From Actinernus sp. WN-2022 (lineage: Eukaryota; Cnidaria; Anthozoa; Actiniaria; Actinernidae): DNA of 64,000 nucleotides. The stretch covers positions 83,805,740 to 83,869,739 of the forward strand of contig JAOWCC010000577.1 in assembly GCA_030867875.1 (NCBI GenBank), written 5' to 3'. Shown here in pieces: positions 10,764 to 23,060 of this stretch. Under the pieces are notes generated by a model. The model was not told the origin of the DNA, did no database searches, and saw nothing but the letters and a program-made list of their open reading frames with translations. The first letter of the stretch is position 1; each line of letters starts with the position of its first letter. Position numbers and translations under genes: made by a program.

Positions 10764-13329
10764 ACTTGATATAGAATTGATATCTAAAATCAAATTAATT
10801 AAAAGAAGCAAACTCAAGTTCTAAAATATTTCTTTCAATGCTTTATACTGTCTTTGTCAGAGGTGAAGCTTATCTATAAGTCTGTTTGATCTTTTCACAA
10901 CTTACTATACTCATGCAAGCTATTTGAATTTAGTAGTATAATAGACAGGATATGCCACATGGGGACTCAGGAAAAAAATCACTTCACACTGAGTTAAATA
11001 AGCACAATGTAGATGCATTTTATTGTACATACACAGTAGATATTTGTTCACCTTTTGATACATAATAACTATGGAAACAATTATGAAAGCAATTTACCAT
11101 TAGTATTTATGTCAAATACTACTGAATTTAAGGCTTTGAAAGTTTATACCCATTTCACCCAAAAAAAATTGAAGTATAAAAAAAATTTGACTGTGCTTTG
11201 AATTGATTGCCATGCAATTGTGCACCAATACTAGCTCAGTGTTACAAATAAAACTACAACAGAACTGAAAACAAATATACATCACATTATATCATTCTAT
11301 AACTAATCTCCACATCATGTCATGTGTTTCAGTAATTATGTACATGAAAAATCTCAGCAAATTAATTAAATCACTGAAAAAGAGGTGGCAGTGAAGATGG
11401 ATATTAAAATAGGATACACATGTACTTCAGAGGATGAAAACAACCATGTACCATTAACTATAATTAACAATATGTGTCAGCAGTCAAATTTCCATGCAAT
11501 GTAGAAGAACCCATTGCTAGAGTTCTGCAATAAATCAGGGTCATTAGAGAATACATGTACATTACATATATATTTTTCTTCCCTGTGGCCATATTTGATG
11601 GCTAGATTGTGTCCATGGCAAAAGCTGATATCACTGATAAAACTATTAAGCTGACAGTTAATTAACAAGTGCACTTACACTGTAATTTTATCAGGAAGCA
11701 GCTTAATTCTTAGAAACAGCTGTAACACACACATGGTTTTACTACTTGTAAACTCACAAAATGTATCCATATGGTTTCATAAAAGCTAAGGGTAGAAGCT
11801 AACAGTATCATTACTTACAAAACATGTACATGAATATTCCACTTGGCGATAAAACTACACTGGTATATAGATGATATCACAGTTTGACTTGAAATCATAT
11901 TTCATAGATCTTGTAAAATTTGTTACCAAAAACACATACTGGTATTACTTATCTTTAGTTTTAAGTTCCTATGAAGTGAAAAAAACATCAACCCTGTTTT
12001 ATTTTAATCGCCTTAGTCAATTTGTGCAATTAAAAATGAAACTCGAGAGCATTTTTTTTCCATGTTGAAGTCATGTATAATTGTCAAAATCATGCAACAG
12101 TTAGCACATCAATATTCGTCTTCATAAATAATACAAAATACAGTGTGTTATATTGTCTAATTCTCACTGTAAATATGTCTTACTTGAGGGGCCTTGCTAT
12201 CTGTCCTATTTTTTTCTCTAAGAAGCCTTGCCGTCATCTATATTTTTACTTAATTGTGAATATAAATTTATGTGCAAACCATTTGATTAGCACATCTTTA
12301 ACGGTATAACAATTGTCGCATGATTTTCACAATAATGCATTACTTAAACACAAACAAATATGTTTGTACTCTCCAAATTTATTTTTAATTGCACAAAATG
12401 AAAAAGGGAAGACTAAATTTCAATAAAATAAAATAATAATAATGTAGTCAATTGTTTCATTTCATAGGCACTTTATGGCTGTTTCTGAAAACAGGTAGTA
12501 AAAAATATATCAGTTACATTTTCCAAACAGGTAACGTGCATGGATGTTGATGGATTACAACAGCTAAAATGTACGTACATTGTAGTTCACACAAAAAAGC
12601 CATTTAGGAATTATTAGCCATCTACACGTACAACTTACAGTAATGTTTGATCATTAGTAGATGCCGGAAGCAATTTTTGTGAATTATTAGTGAAAACTAA
12701 TAGAAAAGGGGTAACTTTTTTAAGGAAACCCTACAAATGAGGAAGTAATTTTGTTAACAAAGAAAGTTAAATCATGTATATCACTCCAATAACGAATGAA
12801 TTGAGCTTCTAATGCAATGGGAAAGGCTTTGTTGGAGGGAAAAGTGCAGGTTTAGATAGGAGGTAGAAAAAAGAATTTACAAACAGGTTTTGCTAATGTT
12901 ACACTAGTACTGTAACTGATCTTGTATGCATGTGTTTAAATGAAATAATGTAGTCAGGTATTGTCTACCCTCCAGGGCCCAGTTGTTCCAAGCAAATCTA
13001 CATGTACTGTACTGCTTACACAATCATTGGGAAACCATATTGCAGTCACTATAATAAGTCAATTCACATAAAATTGAGAAGCCATTATGTGGATCAGAGA
13101 AGTCAAAGAAAATAATTTCCTATTGAACCAATAAACATGTTCCATAAGTCTTAAATCTTGTGGAAATGTGAGTGATGGAAGTTGGTACATAATTTATATG
13201 CATTATGGATATTTTACATCAGAGCGAGACTAACGTTGAGTAAATGCATCTCTAGTCATCACATCAGGGGGGTGGGAAATTTGTCAAAGAGAGGGAAAAT
13301 AGTGAATGTTAAAAAGAGATTTGTACTCT
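10764..13329. other. AT-rich non-coding stretch of 2.5 kb
   Basis: No coding signal beyond short chance frames, and no inverted or tandem structure that I can detect. It could be intronic or intergenic. Confidence 0.5.
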
Positions 13330-13462
13330 GTCGTTCCAAAGCCCCATGGTGGGGCATTTGCATAGCTTAGCTCACTCCACGGTGGGGCATTTGCAACATC
13401 AACTCAAAAATGTCAAAAGCCCCACAAATGCTGGGACCGGGGGAGGATGGGCAGGTTTGGAA
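13330..13462 (+). repeat. Dispersed repeat 'GGTGGGGCATTTGCATA' (second copy 31350-31445)
   Basis: 'ATGGTGGGGCATTTGCATA', 'TTAGCT', 'AAAAATxTCAA' and 'GGCAGGTTTGGAATTGATAGA' recur in order at 31350-31460, where a (GGGA)n tract replaces the G-rich middle. Within this copy, 'GGTGGGGCATTTGCA' occurs twice about 38 bp apart. Confidence 0.65.
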
Positions 13463-13642
13463 TTGATAGAGCTATATTTCATGAATGCAAAATGGTCTAT
13501 TACAGTTAAGAAAGTTCTGCATTTAAAATATGCTGCAAAATGATATGAATATGCAGGCCTTAATTTATTTTATTCTTTCGTAGATATGTTTTTTTTAATT
13601 TCAGGCATTGAGATGAACTTTAAGTGAGTTTAACAATGTTCA

Positions 13643-14045
13643 ACTCAGTAATTATGGTATCCAGGCTCTACACCATAGGTTTATTACCTCTATTTCTACA
13701 CTAACTGTCAGTGAGGTGAGGGGCAACTAGAAAGGAAATAACCTCTAGTGATGCTGGTTTGCAATCTCACTTCCATGTTCAGATCAGTTACAACATTTTT
13801 ACCTTGTTGCCAATTGGTTCTCTATTTAATTCACACAACATGATTCAACCAATCATGACAGCACTGATAGATAATGTGAAATAGAGAACCAGTTGGCAAC
13901 AAGATATAAATTGTGTACCTGATCTGAATATAGAAGTGAGATTCCCAACCGATGCCACCAGGTTATTTCCAGTTTCTTGTTGCTTTGCTCCTCACTTAAA
14001 ATTAGTGTAGGGGTAAACCTCTGGTACCCAGCGGGTACTCAGTAA
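13643..14045. repeat. 400-bp foldback element with long imperfect arms
   Basis: Arms of about 180-200 bp (13643-13845 and 13868-14045) face each other around a short central segment. Matching blocks include 'CTTGTTGCCAATTGGTTCTC' versus 'GAGAACCAGTTGGCAACAAG', 'AATCTCACTTC' versus 'GAAGTGAGATT', and 'ACTCAGTAA' near the inner left versus 'ACTCAGTAAATCATAG' at the outer right. It is non-coding and would fold into a single long hairpin if transcribed. Confidence 0.75.
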
Positions 14046-16620
14046 ATCATAGTTACTTTCTTCTTGCAATAAGAGATATTTTATCAAACTTAGAACCCAA
14101 CATTTAGAAAAATTAACTGACAGTCATTGCATTCTTTCATAAACTTTAAGACTTACATGTACATTTATAATTATCAACAACAAAGCTTGGATGACCAAAA
14201 AATAATTAAAACATGTATAATCATACATACATACCAAAAACAATCCTTACATGGACCTTATCAACTCTTAATTAGTTGATAAAACTTTCAACTGACTGGT
14301 ATGGCCTCGCTCAGATAAGGTTCTGATCATGATTGAAAGATGTGTTTACTTTTGTAATGTTTAAGCTAACAGAGTCAAACAATTTATTTGGATACTGGAC
14401 CACAAAATCTGAAATGAAAAGTTAGCCTGAACCACACTAGCGGTTGTGTAAATCATTTTGCACCACTAAATGAGCTTTTAAAACCGATTTAAATAGTCGA
14501 TTTCCAATAAGACTTGTCGATTTCATGGAACCCTGCTGTTTGGGATTGGGTAAAAGCTCGTCAAAACTCCAAGAAAACAATCGCTTCCTCTGGTCTCTAA
14601 TTATTGAAGGCTTGTTGTTATTTCAAGGAAAAAACAAACACTGAATTCTAAAGACTTCAACTAAACATTGCATACTTCTCCTTAAAAGATTTAAAAAAGA
14701 TTTCTCGAATATTTGTCATGCAGTATCTTCAGCTAATTTGTATTCACATGCGATGCTTTAGCGAAGCCCAAATAATGCCTTTTTGTGAGGGATAATAAGT
14801 TGATTAGGCCACAATTATCCTGAGGCACGAAGCGTTTGAAAGAAAACAATCTGTTCAGCCAAGCGAAACTCGGGTCTCGAGTTACATGTAACATTCGACC
14901 AACGAGATAACAATCTTTGGTAATTCTTATAGAAAAAAAATTCCAAAAGGACTAACTCTGCAATCATTCCCCTTCGAACTGCGACCGAAGTTCTGTGATT
15001 AATGCCTAATGGAATGAGTTTGCTGCAATTATAAAGGACTACATGTATATACATTGTATACTGTAGCTCATTGCCGGACATGCATTTTACAAGTGGTGGA
15101 GCTAATTAATACAGAATCACGCTGAAATTTCAGTTGATAAATCCTATTAGATAACGGAAGACACTCGCTGATTAATAGCTTTCAGAACTGACATGGAGTG
15201 ATATGATAAGGGTTTCTAAAATAACAGCACCGCGTTTGCGCGCCAAGAAGGTTATTAACTAATCAGTATTTCAGTCAATCAAGAAAAGCTTGAATTCCAA
15301 CCAAAGTACTCCCATAGCTAGAATTCACCGTTTAAAGATAAGAGAGTTTCAATTAAACGTAGAAAAGAACCTTGATGGATTTCTTAGACTTGGTATAACT
15401 TTTGACCCAGGCCAAGCGATGAACGCTATAAATTCCACGTATCAATTTATAAGCTTAACTCGCGTCACCTTCGCACGTTTTGCTGTGTCAAAAACTGAGT
15501 TTCATTCACCAGTTTATGCATTTATATCGATCACAACAATACCTAACATCTCCAAGCCGTATGCTGCACGCAAACACAATTTCATAAAACGGCGTCTTCG
15601 ATTATACGACAGAGTATACTTTGCTATTTAATAGTGTTTGATTTAGCGGTTGTGGTATGGCGGTCGAGTAATTACGTAAAAATAACCATGCTTCAATTTC
15701 GATTTCCGAAGCAGCTCACACTTTAGAATGGTCTTAAACTATGAAACTAAACAGTAAACACGCTTTCTTTTGCATATTCAAACATAAATACTTGTAAGAT
15801 AGTCAAAAGGAAGAAAAATTTCAGGAACAAACCTCAAGCGCCTCAAATGTAAGCGACTATATCGTATATATTCTCCACAATTTATTATGAAAACATTAAC
15901 AAGTTTGACCAAAACTTGCACTGAATATCGGGTAAAATCCTCCTACAGCAAACTCACCGTGGATCTACCTAATATTGTAAAATAAGCCAATGAAAGTCAA
16001 AATACATTACAATAATCGAATTATGCGTATATAGCTATACAAAGTCTACGAGTACGAGGAAATTCAAACGACATCGTCGCTCCACGAGAACTTGATAAAA
16101 CTAGACTGTGTCCCCTTTGAAGCACCCAAATTAAGTAAGTTGATCATCATACATATGAAAGTAGGGTGGCTTTATAGGCCATAACAAGAAATAAATATAA
16201 GTAATGTTATCTCAGAGCTGGGTGGAAGATTTATCGTGTTTTCTCTATGAATGAGTATTAAACTACAAAATCAGAATTTACAAACCTCTGAAGAGATTCA
16301 ATGCCATAGCGTTTGAGCTTCGATCTTGCACTGTTTCCTTTGGTTAATAATTCACCTATATCTCGAGAAGAAGCGAGTCCAATTGAAGCGGTTTCCTCGT
16401 GGTTTCCCCGTTTGTTAATAGCGAACCCGAATTTCCCACGCTGGAAGGTTTGTTTTCAATAGCCGACGTTTCTTTCAAGTGCTCCAACCAAGCAATTGCA
16501 AGCGGAAACGGATATGTGACGTCAACAGCCTCGACCTCGCGCGAAAGGCGAGCAACTGGGGCCTGAACGGTATTTTTCGAATTCTTAAAGATCAAATACA
16601 CTTTAACCAAAGAGAATAAT
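14046..16620. other. Mostly non-coding stretch with two unassigned open frames
   Basis: A 113-aa plus frame at 15290-15631 and an 84-aa minus frame at 16356-16610 are the longest. Neither shows a recognisable domain, membrane segment or repeat, and both could be chance. Nothing else is supported. Confidence 0.4.
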
Positions 16621-16624
16621 TATT

Positions 16625-16712
16625 ACCTGAATTTAGCAGTCTTTAGGAGTGGCTGGTAGCGTGGTGACTTTCATTCTCTGCTCCCCAAGCCACAGGCAGC
16701 CCGAGTAATAGA
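16625..16712 (+). repeat. Dispersed repeat end 'GACTTTCATTCTCTGCTCCCC' abutting 'GCCACAGGCAGCCCGAGTAA'
   Basis: The first part (to about 16684) is the end of the family seen at 24253-24405, 51305-51385 and 52995-53170. The second part (16687-16710) is the reverse complement of the element end at 18101-18125 and matches 54742-54766. Two terminal motifs thus touch here, suggesting they are the two ends of composite elements or an empty-site junction. Confidence 0.6.
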
Positions 16713-17785
16713 ATCCTACTTGAAAGTCTTCCATGGTTTTGTAGTTGTCTTATAAACAACAACAAAATTAAAGGAGCAGTGTCACGATTAGTATTCATGC
16801 CCAAAGTTTTGAAAATGTGTCAGGCGGACAATAAATCAAAAGATGTGACAGAAGTAGAAGTCCGTGAGTAATCCGCTTGCATCGGCGTATTTGCACGATA
16901 TGTCGAGCCGAAATTGCTTTAAAACTATACTTCAGTCACTGATATGGTTAGGTTTGATGTTATATTTTCATAAAGCAGCATTTTATTTATTTCAATCGAA
17001 AGATAAATTTGCAGCGGCGCGTGACATAGCGTGATTTTGCCATTGTCTATAACAAATAACGGCATACGAGTTAAATATCATCACCCATTCACATAAAGCT
17101 AGCTGTTTAATTAAACTGAAACAAGTTTAAAAAATACCTGTCAATTTATATAAATCTACAACTCAGTAACTTACTTCTTATTAACCGAGAGCGAGTTCTT
17201 TACGGGAAAATATCAGACCAAGGTCTTGACAGTACGTACATAAATACCAAGGTTTGATATATTTTTCTTAAAGACCGAGCGGACGAGGTTAACTGAAACT
17301 GTTTTTTTAATTGTTGGAAAACAAACTGAATATTAACGTAAAACCGGAAGTTGATATTTTACATCCGGATGACGCCCACGCGTCTTGATTGTAGTTTTCA
17401 CGCGCTTTAATTTTGAGTTTTGTTTCACGACTCAAACACTGTTCTTTGTTGATGAATAGAGAGGGAATAAGTCCGGGAAAAAAGTCCAGCCATCAGCCCA
17501 TAACCAGGCCTATGTCACATAGATTATTTTTAGAATGATTAGGCCGATCATTTCACTGTGGAAACAGACCCTAGCTTGCCTAATCGTGACTAAGTTATGG
17601 GAGGAAGTATTTAGCCGAGGCAATGAGTTGTGACGGCATAAGCGCTGAGAAAACGTAGGAGGTGGGTGGGTCAAAAACCTGTGGTGGAGCTAGAGCGACG
17701 TACGTAATTTTGCAAAGGCCGAAATCCCGAATTAATAGATATAAATGGTAAAACAACGAACCTAGGGATACGGTGTAATGTCGCG

Positions 17786-17895
17786 CTTCGTAATAATCGT
17801 CGCACATTGTAATACCTGTCGTACTTTGTAATAAACGTTGACTGAAGCTGTCGCACTTTATAATAACTCCGTCGCACTTTGTAATAATGTTGTAA
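17786..17895 (+). repeat. Degenerate minisatellite 'GTCGCACTTTGTAATAA'
   Basis: Five imperfect units of 17-20 bp, each reading approximately 'GTCGCACTTTGTAATAA', separated by 0-20 bp. Translation through it gives repetitive artefacts. Confidence 0.75.
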
Positions 17896-17949
17896 AAAAT
17901 AGGTCCGCAATGCGAACAGCGGCGACCATTATTATAAATGTTGGTAACC

Positions 17950-18085
17950 TCCCCTTGTTTAAATTTTATTATAGGGCATGTACCCTTCATGTTGTATTAT
18001 TTACTTATTATAGGCCACACCCCAGTGAGTTTGGAATTACCATGATCTACCCCTCTCGTTATATTTTTGATTCAATATAGCCTAC
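17950..18085 (+). repeat. Pyrimidine-rich degenerate repeat (family of 33835-34200)
   Basis: Phrases such as 'TATAGGCCACACCCC', 'ATTACCATGATCTACCCCTC' and 'TTATATTTTTGATTCAA' recur in the same order at about 33930-34085. Confidence 0.65.
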
Positions 18086-18100
18086 CTGTTCACTTCGATT

Positions 18101-19170
18101 ATTACTCGGGCTGCCTGTGGCAGCGCCGAGTCTGAAAATGCAAGTGTTTTTTTTATTTTTTTTTATTCAGTGTCAGACGGCTTCTGCGCATGCGTTAAAG
18201 GTCAAATTCAAACCAATCAGATTGCACTGTGCTGGTCACGCAAACAAAGGTTAGATTTCCTCAGGCGCGCTCAGATAAGAAAATTCCAAGCTCAGACTAC
18301 CTTATTATAGGAAATTAACAATGCACGTTGACAACGCGAAGAAAATTTACGTTACACTAAATTAACGCGAATTTTTCAAAAGTTAGGTTTACATGCATTA
18401 AATTAACGCGAATTTTTCGATAAGCATCTTGCTTTATTTACTGCGATTTTCATAATTCTGCAAACTCGCACTTTACATTTCTGAACGCCAAACTGCGTTT
18501 TGGCTTCCGTCAATAAAACCTTCTAAGACAAGTGCACGGATGTTTCTAAGTTTTTTTTAAAGCCGAAAATTTGGGTTTGAAGCCTAACTAGACCCTATCA
18601 ATTCAAAAGATCTTTCAAAGCCTCACGGTGAAATCACCAAGAGCTGCTCACTCGTTTGATTGACGGAAACCAAACCGCAATAGTGACTCTGAAGAGCCAA
18701 TAGAGGAGTCATGAACTAATAAGGTTTTGAAATGAAATAAAGGTGCTTTAAAATAACAATGTTGTAAAATAGCGTGCATTAAATTTACATCGACATTAAT
18801 TAAGATACATTAAATTAACGCGAATTTTGTAAAATCGCGTTAATAAAGTGCATTGTTAATTTCCTATAATAAGGTAGGCGAGACAAGGAGATATCAATTT
18901 CAAATAGTCATTGTCAGAAATCTATTCCATCGTGGGCAATGATGCAATACAACCTAAATTTGGGTCAGGTCCATGTTTTACGACAGAATAACCAGAGTCT
19001 TTCTACTGGATTCGGAGAGCTCGAGACATCAGATACAAGTCTGCTAATATGGGGAAAACTGAAACAAAAAATGAACTTTGACGGCAGAAACCCTCATATT
19101 TGAGCCAAGCGGAATATTTACATGATCCGCTAAGATTTTTACAAATCTAATTAGTTAAGCAGATGTCACG
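18101..19170 (+). mobile_element. Composite dispersed element starting 'ACTCGGGCTGCCTGTGGC'
   Basis: The segments 18170-18299 and 18875-19170 correspond, as reverse complement, to about 52925-52985, 52603-52665 and 52346-52602. Shared landmarks are 'CGCATGCG', 'ATCAGATTGCACTGTGCTGG', 'GGCGAGACAAGGAGATATCA', 'TCAGAAATCTATTCCATCGT', 'TTTTACGACAGAATAACCAG' and 'GCCAAGCGGAATATTTACAT'. The left end matches 54742-54766 in reverse. This copy is split by the insertion at 18300-18874, and the 52-kb copy has an unrelated insertion. It is non-coding. Confidence 0.8.
18300..18874. mobile_element. 575-bp DNA element, 27-bp TIRs, TA target duplication
   Basis: Both ends read 'CCTTATTATAGGAAATTAAC' and then 'AATGCAC' (27 bp, perfect inverted repeat). 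They are flanked by TA at 18298-18299 and 18875-18876. The inverted paralogue near 52.61 kb reads 'CGCCTAGTCTGAG' with a single TA and no insert, so the boundaries are certain. Subterminal copies of 'AAATTAACGCGAATTTT' occur twice near the left end and once near the right. There is no coding capacity. TA duplication suggests mobilisation by a Tc1/mariner-like or similar transposase, which is inference. Confidence 0.9.
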
Positions 19171-21150
19171 AGCATTTCGCGCGCCAATCTAATCAAAATT
19201 TCAAGCATGTAACGCGGGCTCATTTTGTGAAGTAATTTATGCGTGCGCTATTATTTGATTCTTTATTTTCGTGGTCAAAGCCGCGTTGCCGGCCGGTTTG
19301 TAGTTATAACTTATATATCGAGTTTTTCTTTACGAAATAAAGGTAAAATGTGTGATCTGTCAAACATTAAGTAGCTCTAGGTTCATACATTTAACGTTTC
19401 CTGTCGAGGAGCTTTACTTGAAAAAGGAGCGCCTTGGCGATGTTTAGTTGTTTCGATCGCTCGGAAACAATCTTAGACTTCAGTCATTTTGTCGATTATC
19501 TCGGTCAGTAAAACGCAAATTGTAGGGCTAAGGTAACCGAGTTTCGGTGCAAGGAGAAGTGTACGGGTAGAGATGGCTACGGAACGCAGGTTGAGGAGAT
19601 GGATCATCTTGTAATTGTTACCAGTAAGTCGGCAGCAGTTGAAGTGGTCGTCATTTATACCTCCAGAAAAAGTGGTGATTTTTAGTCGTCTTGATGTATT
19701 TGTAGATCTGGTACAGTGGTTGTTATAAAACATGCACAGCATTATTATATCTTGATTGTGTTGGGAAAGAAATGGTAAATATTCTTACCCTGACTCTTCA
19801 TATTTTGTATAAAGATACTCTTGGAGAAACATATCACAAACTGTTACACAAAAGCAATGAAAGGTTTGGAGTAGTTGTGTTTTTGGAAAAGAGAAATGAT
19901 TTTATGAAAGCCTCAAAAATATTTCATTCAAAAGGTTCCATGAAAATTAATTGTAACTAAATTTTTGAGAATAACTGATATTAAAGAAGTTATTTCAAAG
20001 ACAGATGTAGCTATAAAATGTAACCGACTTCGAAAGAACTTCAGTTTAAATGACAAGGGTGCTTCTACTGATATATCCCAAATAACAGCCATCACATTTG
20101 AGTTTACTAATTTGTGGTGACAAAGACATTTACATCAACAAAACTTCTCCTACAGTTTAATAATACAAAGAAACATCAGTCTCTAAAATTATTAGAGCTA
20201 TAAAATACTGGGAACTTTTGTAGGACTTCTTGTCCTATAATTAAACTTCCATGCCCCACTCCCTAGCCAGCAACTGCTAATATAAGCAAAATTAGTACAA
20301 GAAAGCCCTCAAGACCTGTAGAAATAAAACCAAAAGCTACCTTAAATGCATCTAGATTCAAACAATAAAATTCAAAGACTTTTGTGCAAGTATTGCAAAC
20401 AGGTCTTGAGACCAACAACACAATCTGAATCAACTGAATATTTTTGTTGTCAGCAAATGCTGTTTTAGTGGAGATTATAGCCCAGCTACTTGGTCTCACT
20501 TGGCTATCAGATGTTTAAGGTATACCTCATGCTCCTCTAATTATTCAAAAATATCAAAATAAGAATGTACCTGAACAAAAGCTTGAAACTCTAATGGCAA
20601 GAACAAATGAAGTTTAAACAGTTATAGTTGCAAGAATCCAGCTCTATTCCACCTCTTTTTCTTGTTAGAGATAAATGAGATGCAGACTTTGATTAGCCAT
20701 TATAGTTGTTTCAAGGCTTATTAAACTTAAGTGTTTTTTTAATCCTGTTCACAGGGTCACATAGCTCAATGGCCTAGGTCTAAATAATTGAATGCAGTTG
20801 GTGTATATATGCCACCATTCAAGAAAAAGAAGCTCAGATGTCACTATAAACTGCTCAGTAGCAGTACATGTAGCTTCACAGCAATCCCAGTGCCAAATCT
20901 GAAGAAAACAGAGGAAATGTTCCAAATACAGCAACTTAAGTCATCTTTTTAAGTGTAAACAAGCCAATGCTTCCTTTAAAAATACATACAAAGACTGTAC
21001 TACTGATGTTAAAGTGATTTTCATAAACCTGTGAAACAATTATTGCTTGTTAATACATCTAATAGTCAAATATACACAAAAGAAAACAATAGAATTACGA
21101 TTTGTTTTATTGCCCAAGAGCATGCAGGCCGGTGTACAAATTGTGTTCAT
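19171..21150. other. Non-coding stretch, nothing recognised
   Basis: Only short chance frames are present. I detect no repeat structure in 19.2-21.1 kb. A host intron or spacer is possible. Confidence 0.5.
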
Positions 21151-21161
21151 GCAGCGAAATC

Positions 21162-21266
21162 TACCCTGCGAGCAGAGGTTTCTCATCTCTTTGCCTGTCC
21201 CGTCCGCCGAAAGAAAGGGAAAGGAGAGCAAAGGCAATGAGATGTGAAACCTCTGCTCGCAGGGTG
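21162..21266. mobile_element. 105-bp hairpin MITE with 9-bp target duplication
   Basis: Imperfect terminal inverted repeats of about 35 bp begin 'ACCCTGCGAGCAGAGGTTTC' around a loop of about 35 bp. The 9-mer 'AGCGAAATC' flanks both sides (21153-21161 and 21267-21275). Length, end motif ('TACCCTG') and duplication length match the element at 6809-6909, so they are one family. It is non-coding. The 9-bp duplication points to a Mutator-like transposase as the source (inference). Confidence 0.85.
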
Positions 21267-22459
21267 AGCGAAATCAAATCATAAAAAAATTGGCTGGCGG
21301 GCATTTTTTTTGTAAACTGACACGCCAAATAGTAAGAATTTGTTGTTCAGCTTTCAACAAAATTAATGAATGAGACAGACAAAATAAATAATCAAACTAT
21401 AAACACTAAATATCACAATCAGCGCAGCTACCAAAATTAAGTAATATTTACAATGTCTGTGGCATAAATCGCGCGTGTAAAACTCATAAACACAAGCAAA
21501 TGATAATTTGCATATTACAGAATTTAAAAGAAACTAACATGATATGGAGAGGGCCTCATACCTGTTCAGAAATGATGAAATATTCTGGTGTTAGCCATCA
21601 GCAACGATAATCCGACTACAACAATGTTGCCCAGTGTGTAATGTAAAATATATTTTTACATATGTTAAAATGGTTCTCCTTACAGTTTTCCTTCCACAAA
21701 GCCACAATATAGTGACATTTATAGTACAATGCTAAAGTTGTTAATAACAAAATTCGGTCGAATTAAATTCCAGTGTGAAGCAGTCTCTAAAGAACGTTAC
21801 CAAAACTGAATAGCTTTCAGTTTTGTCTCGCAACTCTTCCTCAAGCTATCTATCGTATTGCCTATGAAATCGAAACACTTTCTAGCCAGAACTTCGACTT
21901 GGATACTCCGCTGTATTGAAAACGCCTGAAAATGAAGTACCTTTCATCACAGAAGGTTTAATCCAGAAAAAGGTTATCTTCTCCATCAGATCAGAAAAGA
22001 ATCCCAACTTCATCTGATTCCTCTGAAGAATGGTGAGAGAATGCGAAATTCTGACAGTGGTTCTTCTTGTAGTTCAGTTGTTATTCAAAAGTCAAAATAT
22101 CCCGTGTTAGTTCATGTTAATTTCGACGTTAACCTTCGTGACAACTTTTCGTTGCAAATAACCAACTCAGTTAAGGCTATGAAGATCCGATAAATGTGCC
22201 TAAAGTAGGTTGAAAGTGTGATACAAACTTCGCCAGTGACAGTTAACTTTCTCCTCCTTTTGATCGCGCACACGCGACGAACACAATCCAGACGTTGCAC
22301 GAACGCTCTGCGGACAATTATATCCGCTGGGGGTGGTGATGGAATCGAATATCTAATGCGCATGCCTATACACTAGACATAACTTCCAAAGGCCAGATTT
22401 ATGGCGGGCTCACATTGAAGATTAGTTTGTGAAGGAACCATGCTAGCGAATTGCTCGTG

Positions 22460-22566
22460 ATGTACGCAGTGTATGCCAACTGAAATGCTGTGCTCGTTTT
22501 GTGGTTACGGCTCAGTGGGGCAACTACCCGAACAAGAAGCATGAACTGCCAGCAAAGAGAGAGGAA
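22460..22566 (+). repeat. Dispersed repeat (inverted copy at 52262-52345)
   Basis: 'ATGCCAACTGAAATGC' and 'GAACAAGAAGCATGAACTGC' followed by 'CAGCAAAGAGAGAGG' recur as reverse complement at 52270-52342, next to the composite element there. Confidence 0.65.
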
Positions 22567-23060
22567 AACTGAAAGAGGAAATCCTTGTGAGAAATCGACG
22601 TACATATGAAGCTATATACGTTATCATCGACTATATGGGAGTCAAACATCGAGCTGCTATGAAACCGCTTGTGACAGTGTGTTTACGCACTTTCATGACA
22701 AACGAACGTTTCTACTTTCGACACAACGGTCGCTAAACTGTACGAAATCTCCAAGGATATATCCCTAATGTCCAAACTAAAGGGAAAAACTGAAAGAGGA
22801 AATCATTGTGACCAATCGACATAAATATGAAGCTCCAGAAGTAATTATTGAATACATGAGAACCCATAGAGAAAACCGATAATAATGAACACGGTATTAG
22901 TTTCACCGACATTTGTGGCGTAACTGAACTCGCACTACAGCATAGCTTGAAATACTGTACGAAAACTCCCGTTTAAAAATTTCCTGATGCCGAAAGGACC
23001 GTAGCATTTAAACAAGATATCCTTCTGACCAATCGACATACATATTAAGCTGTGAAAGTA
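22567..23060 (+). repeat. Tandem repeat with a unit of about 219 bp
   Basis: Three spaced copies of 'GAGGAAATCxTTGTGAxxAA' followed by 'TCGACATACATATGAAGCT' begin near 22567, 22787 and 23005. The period is about 218-220 bp and the intervening parts are strongly diverged. This looks like an old satellite-like or segmental triplication. Confidence 0.6.
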
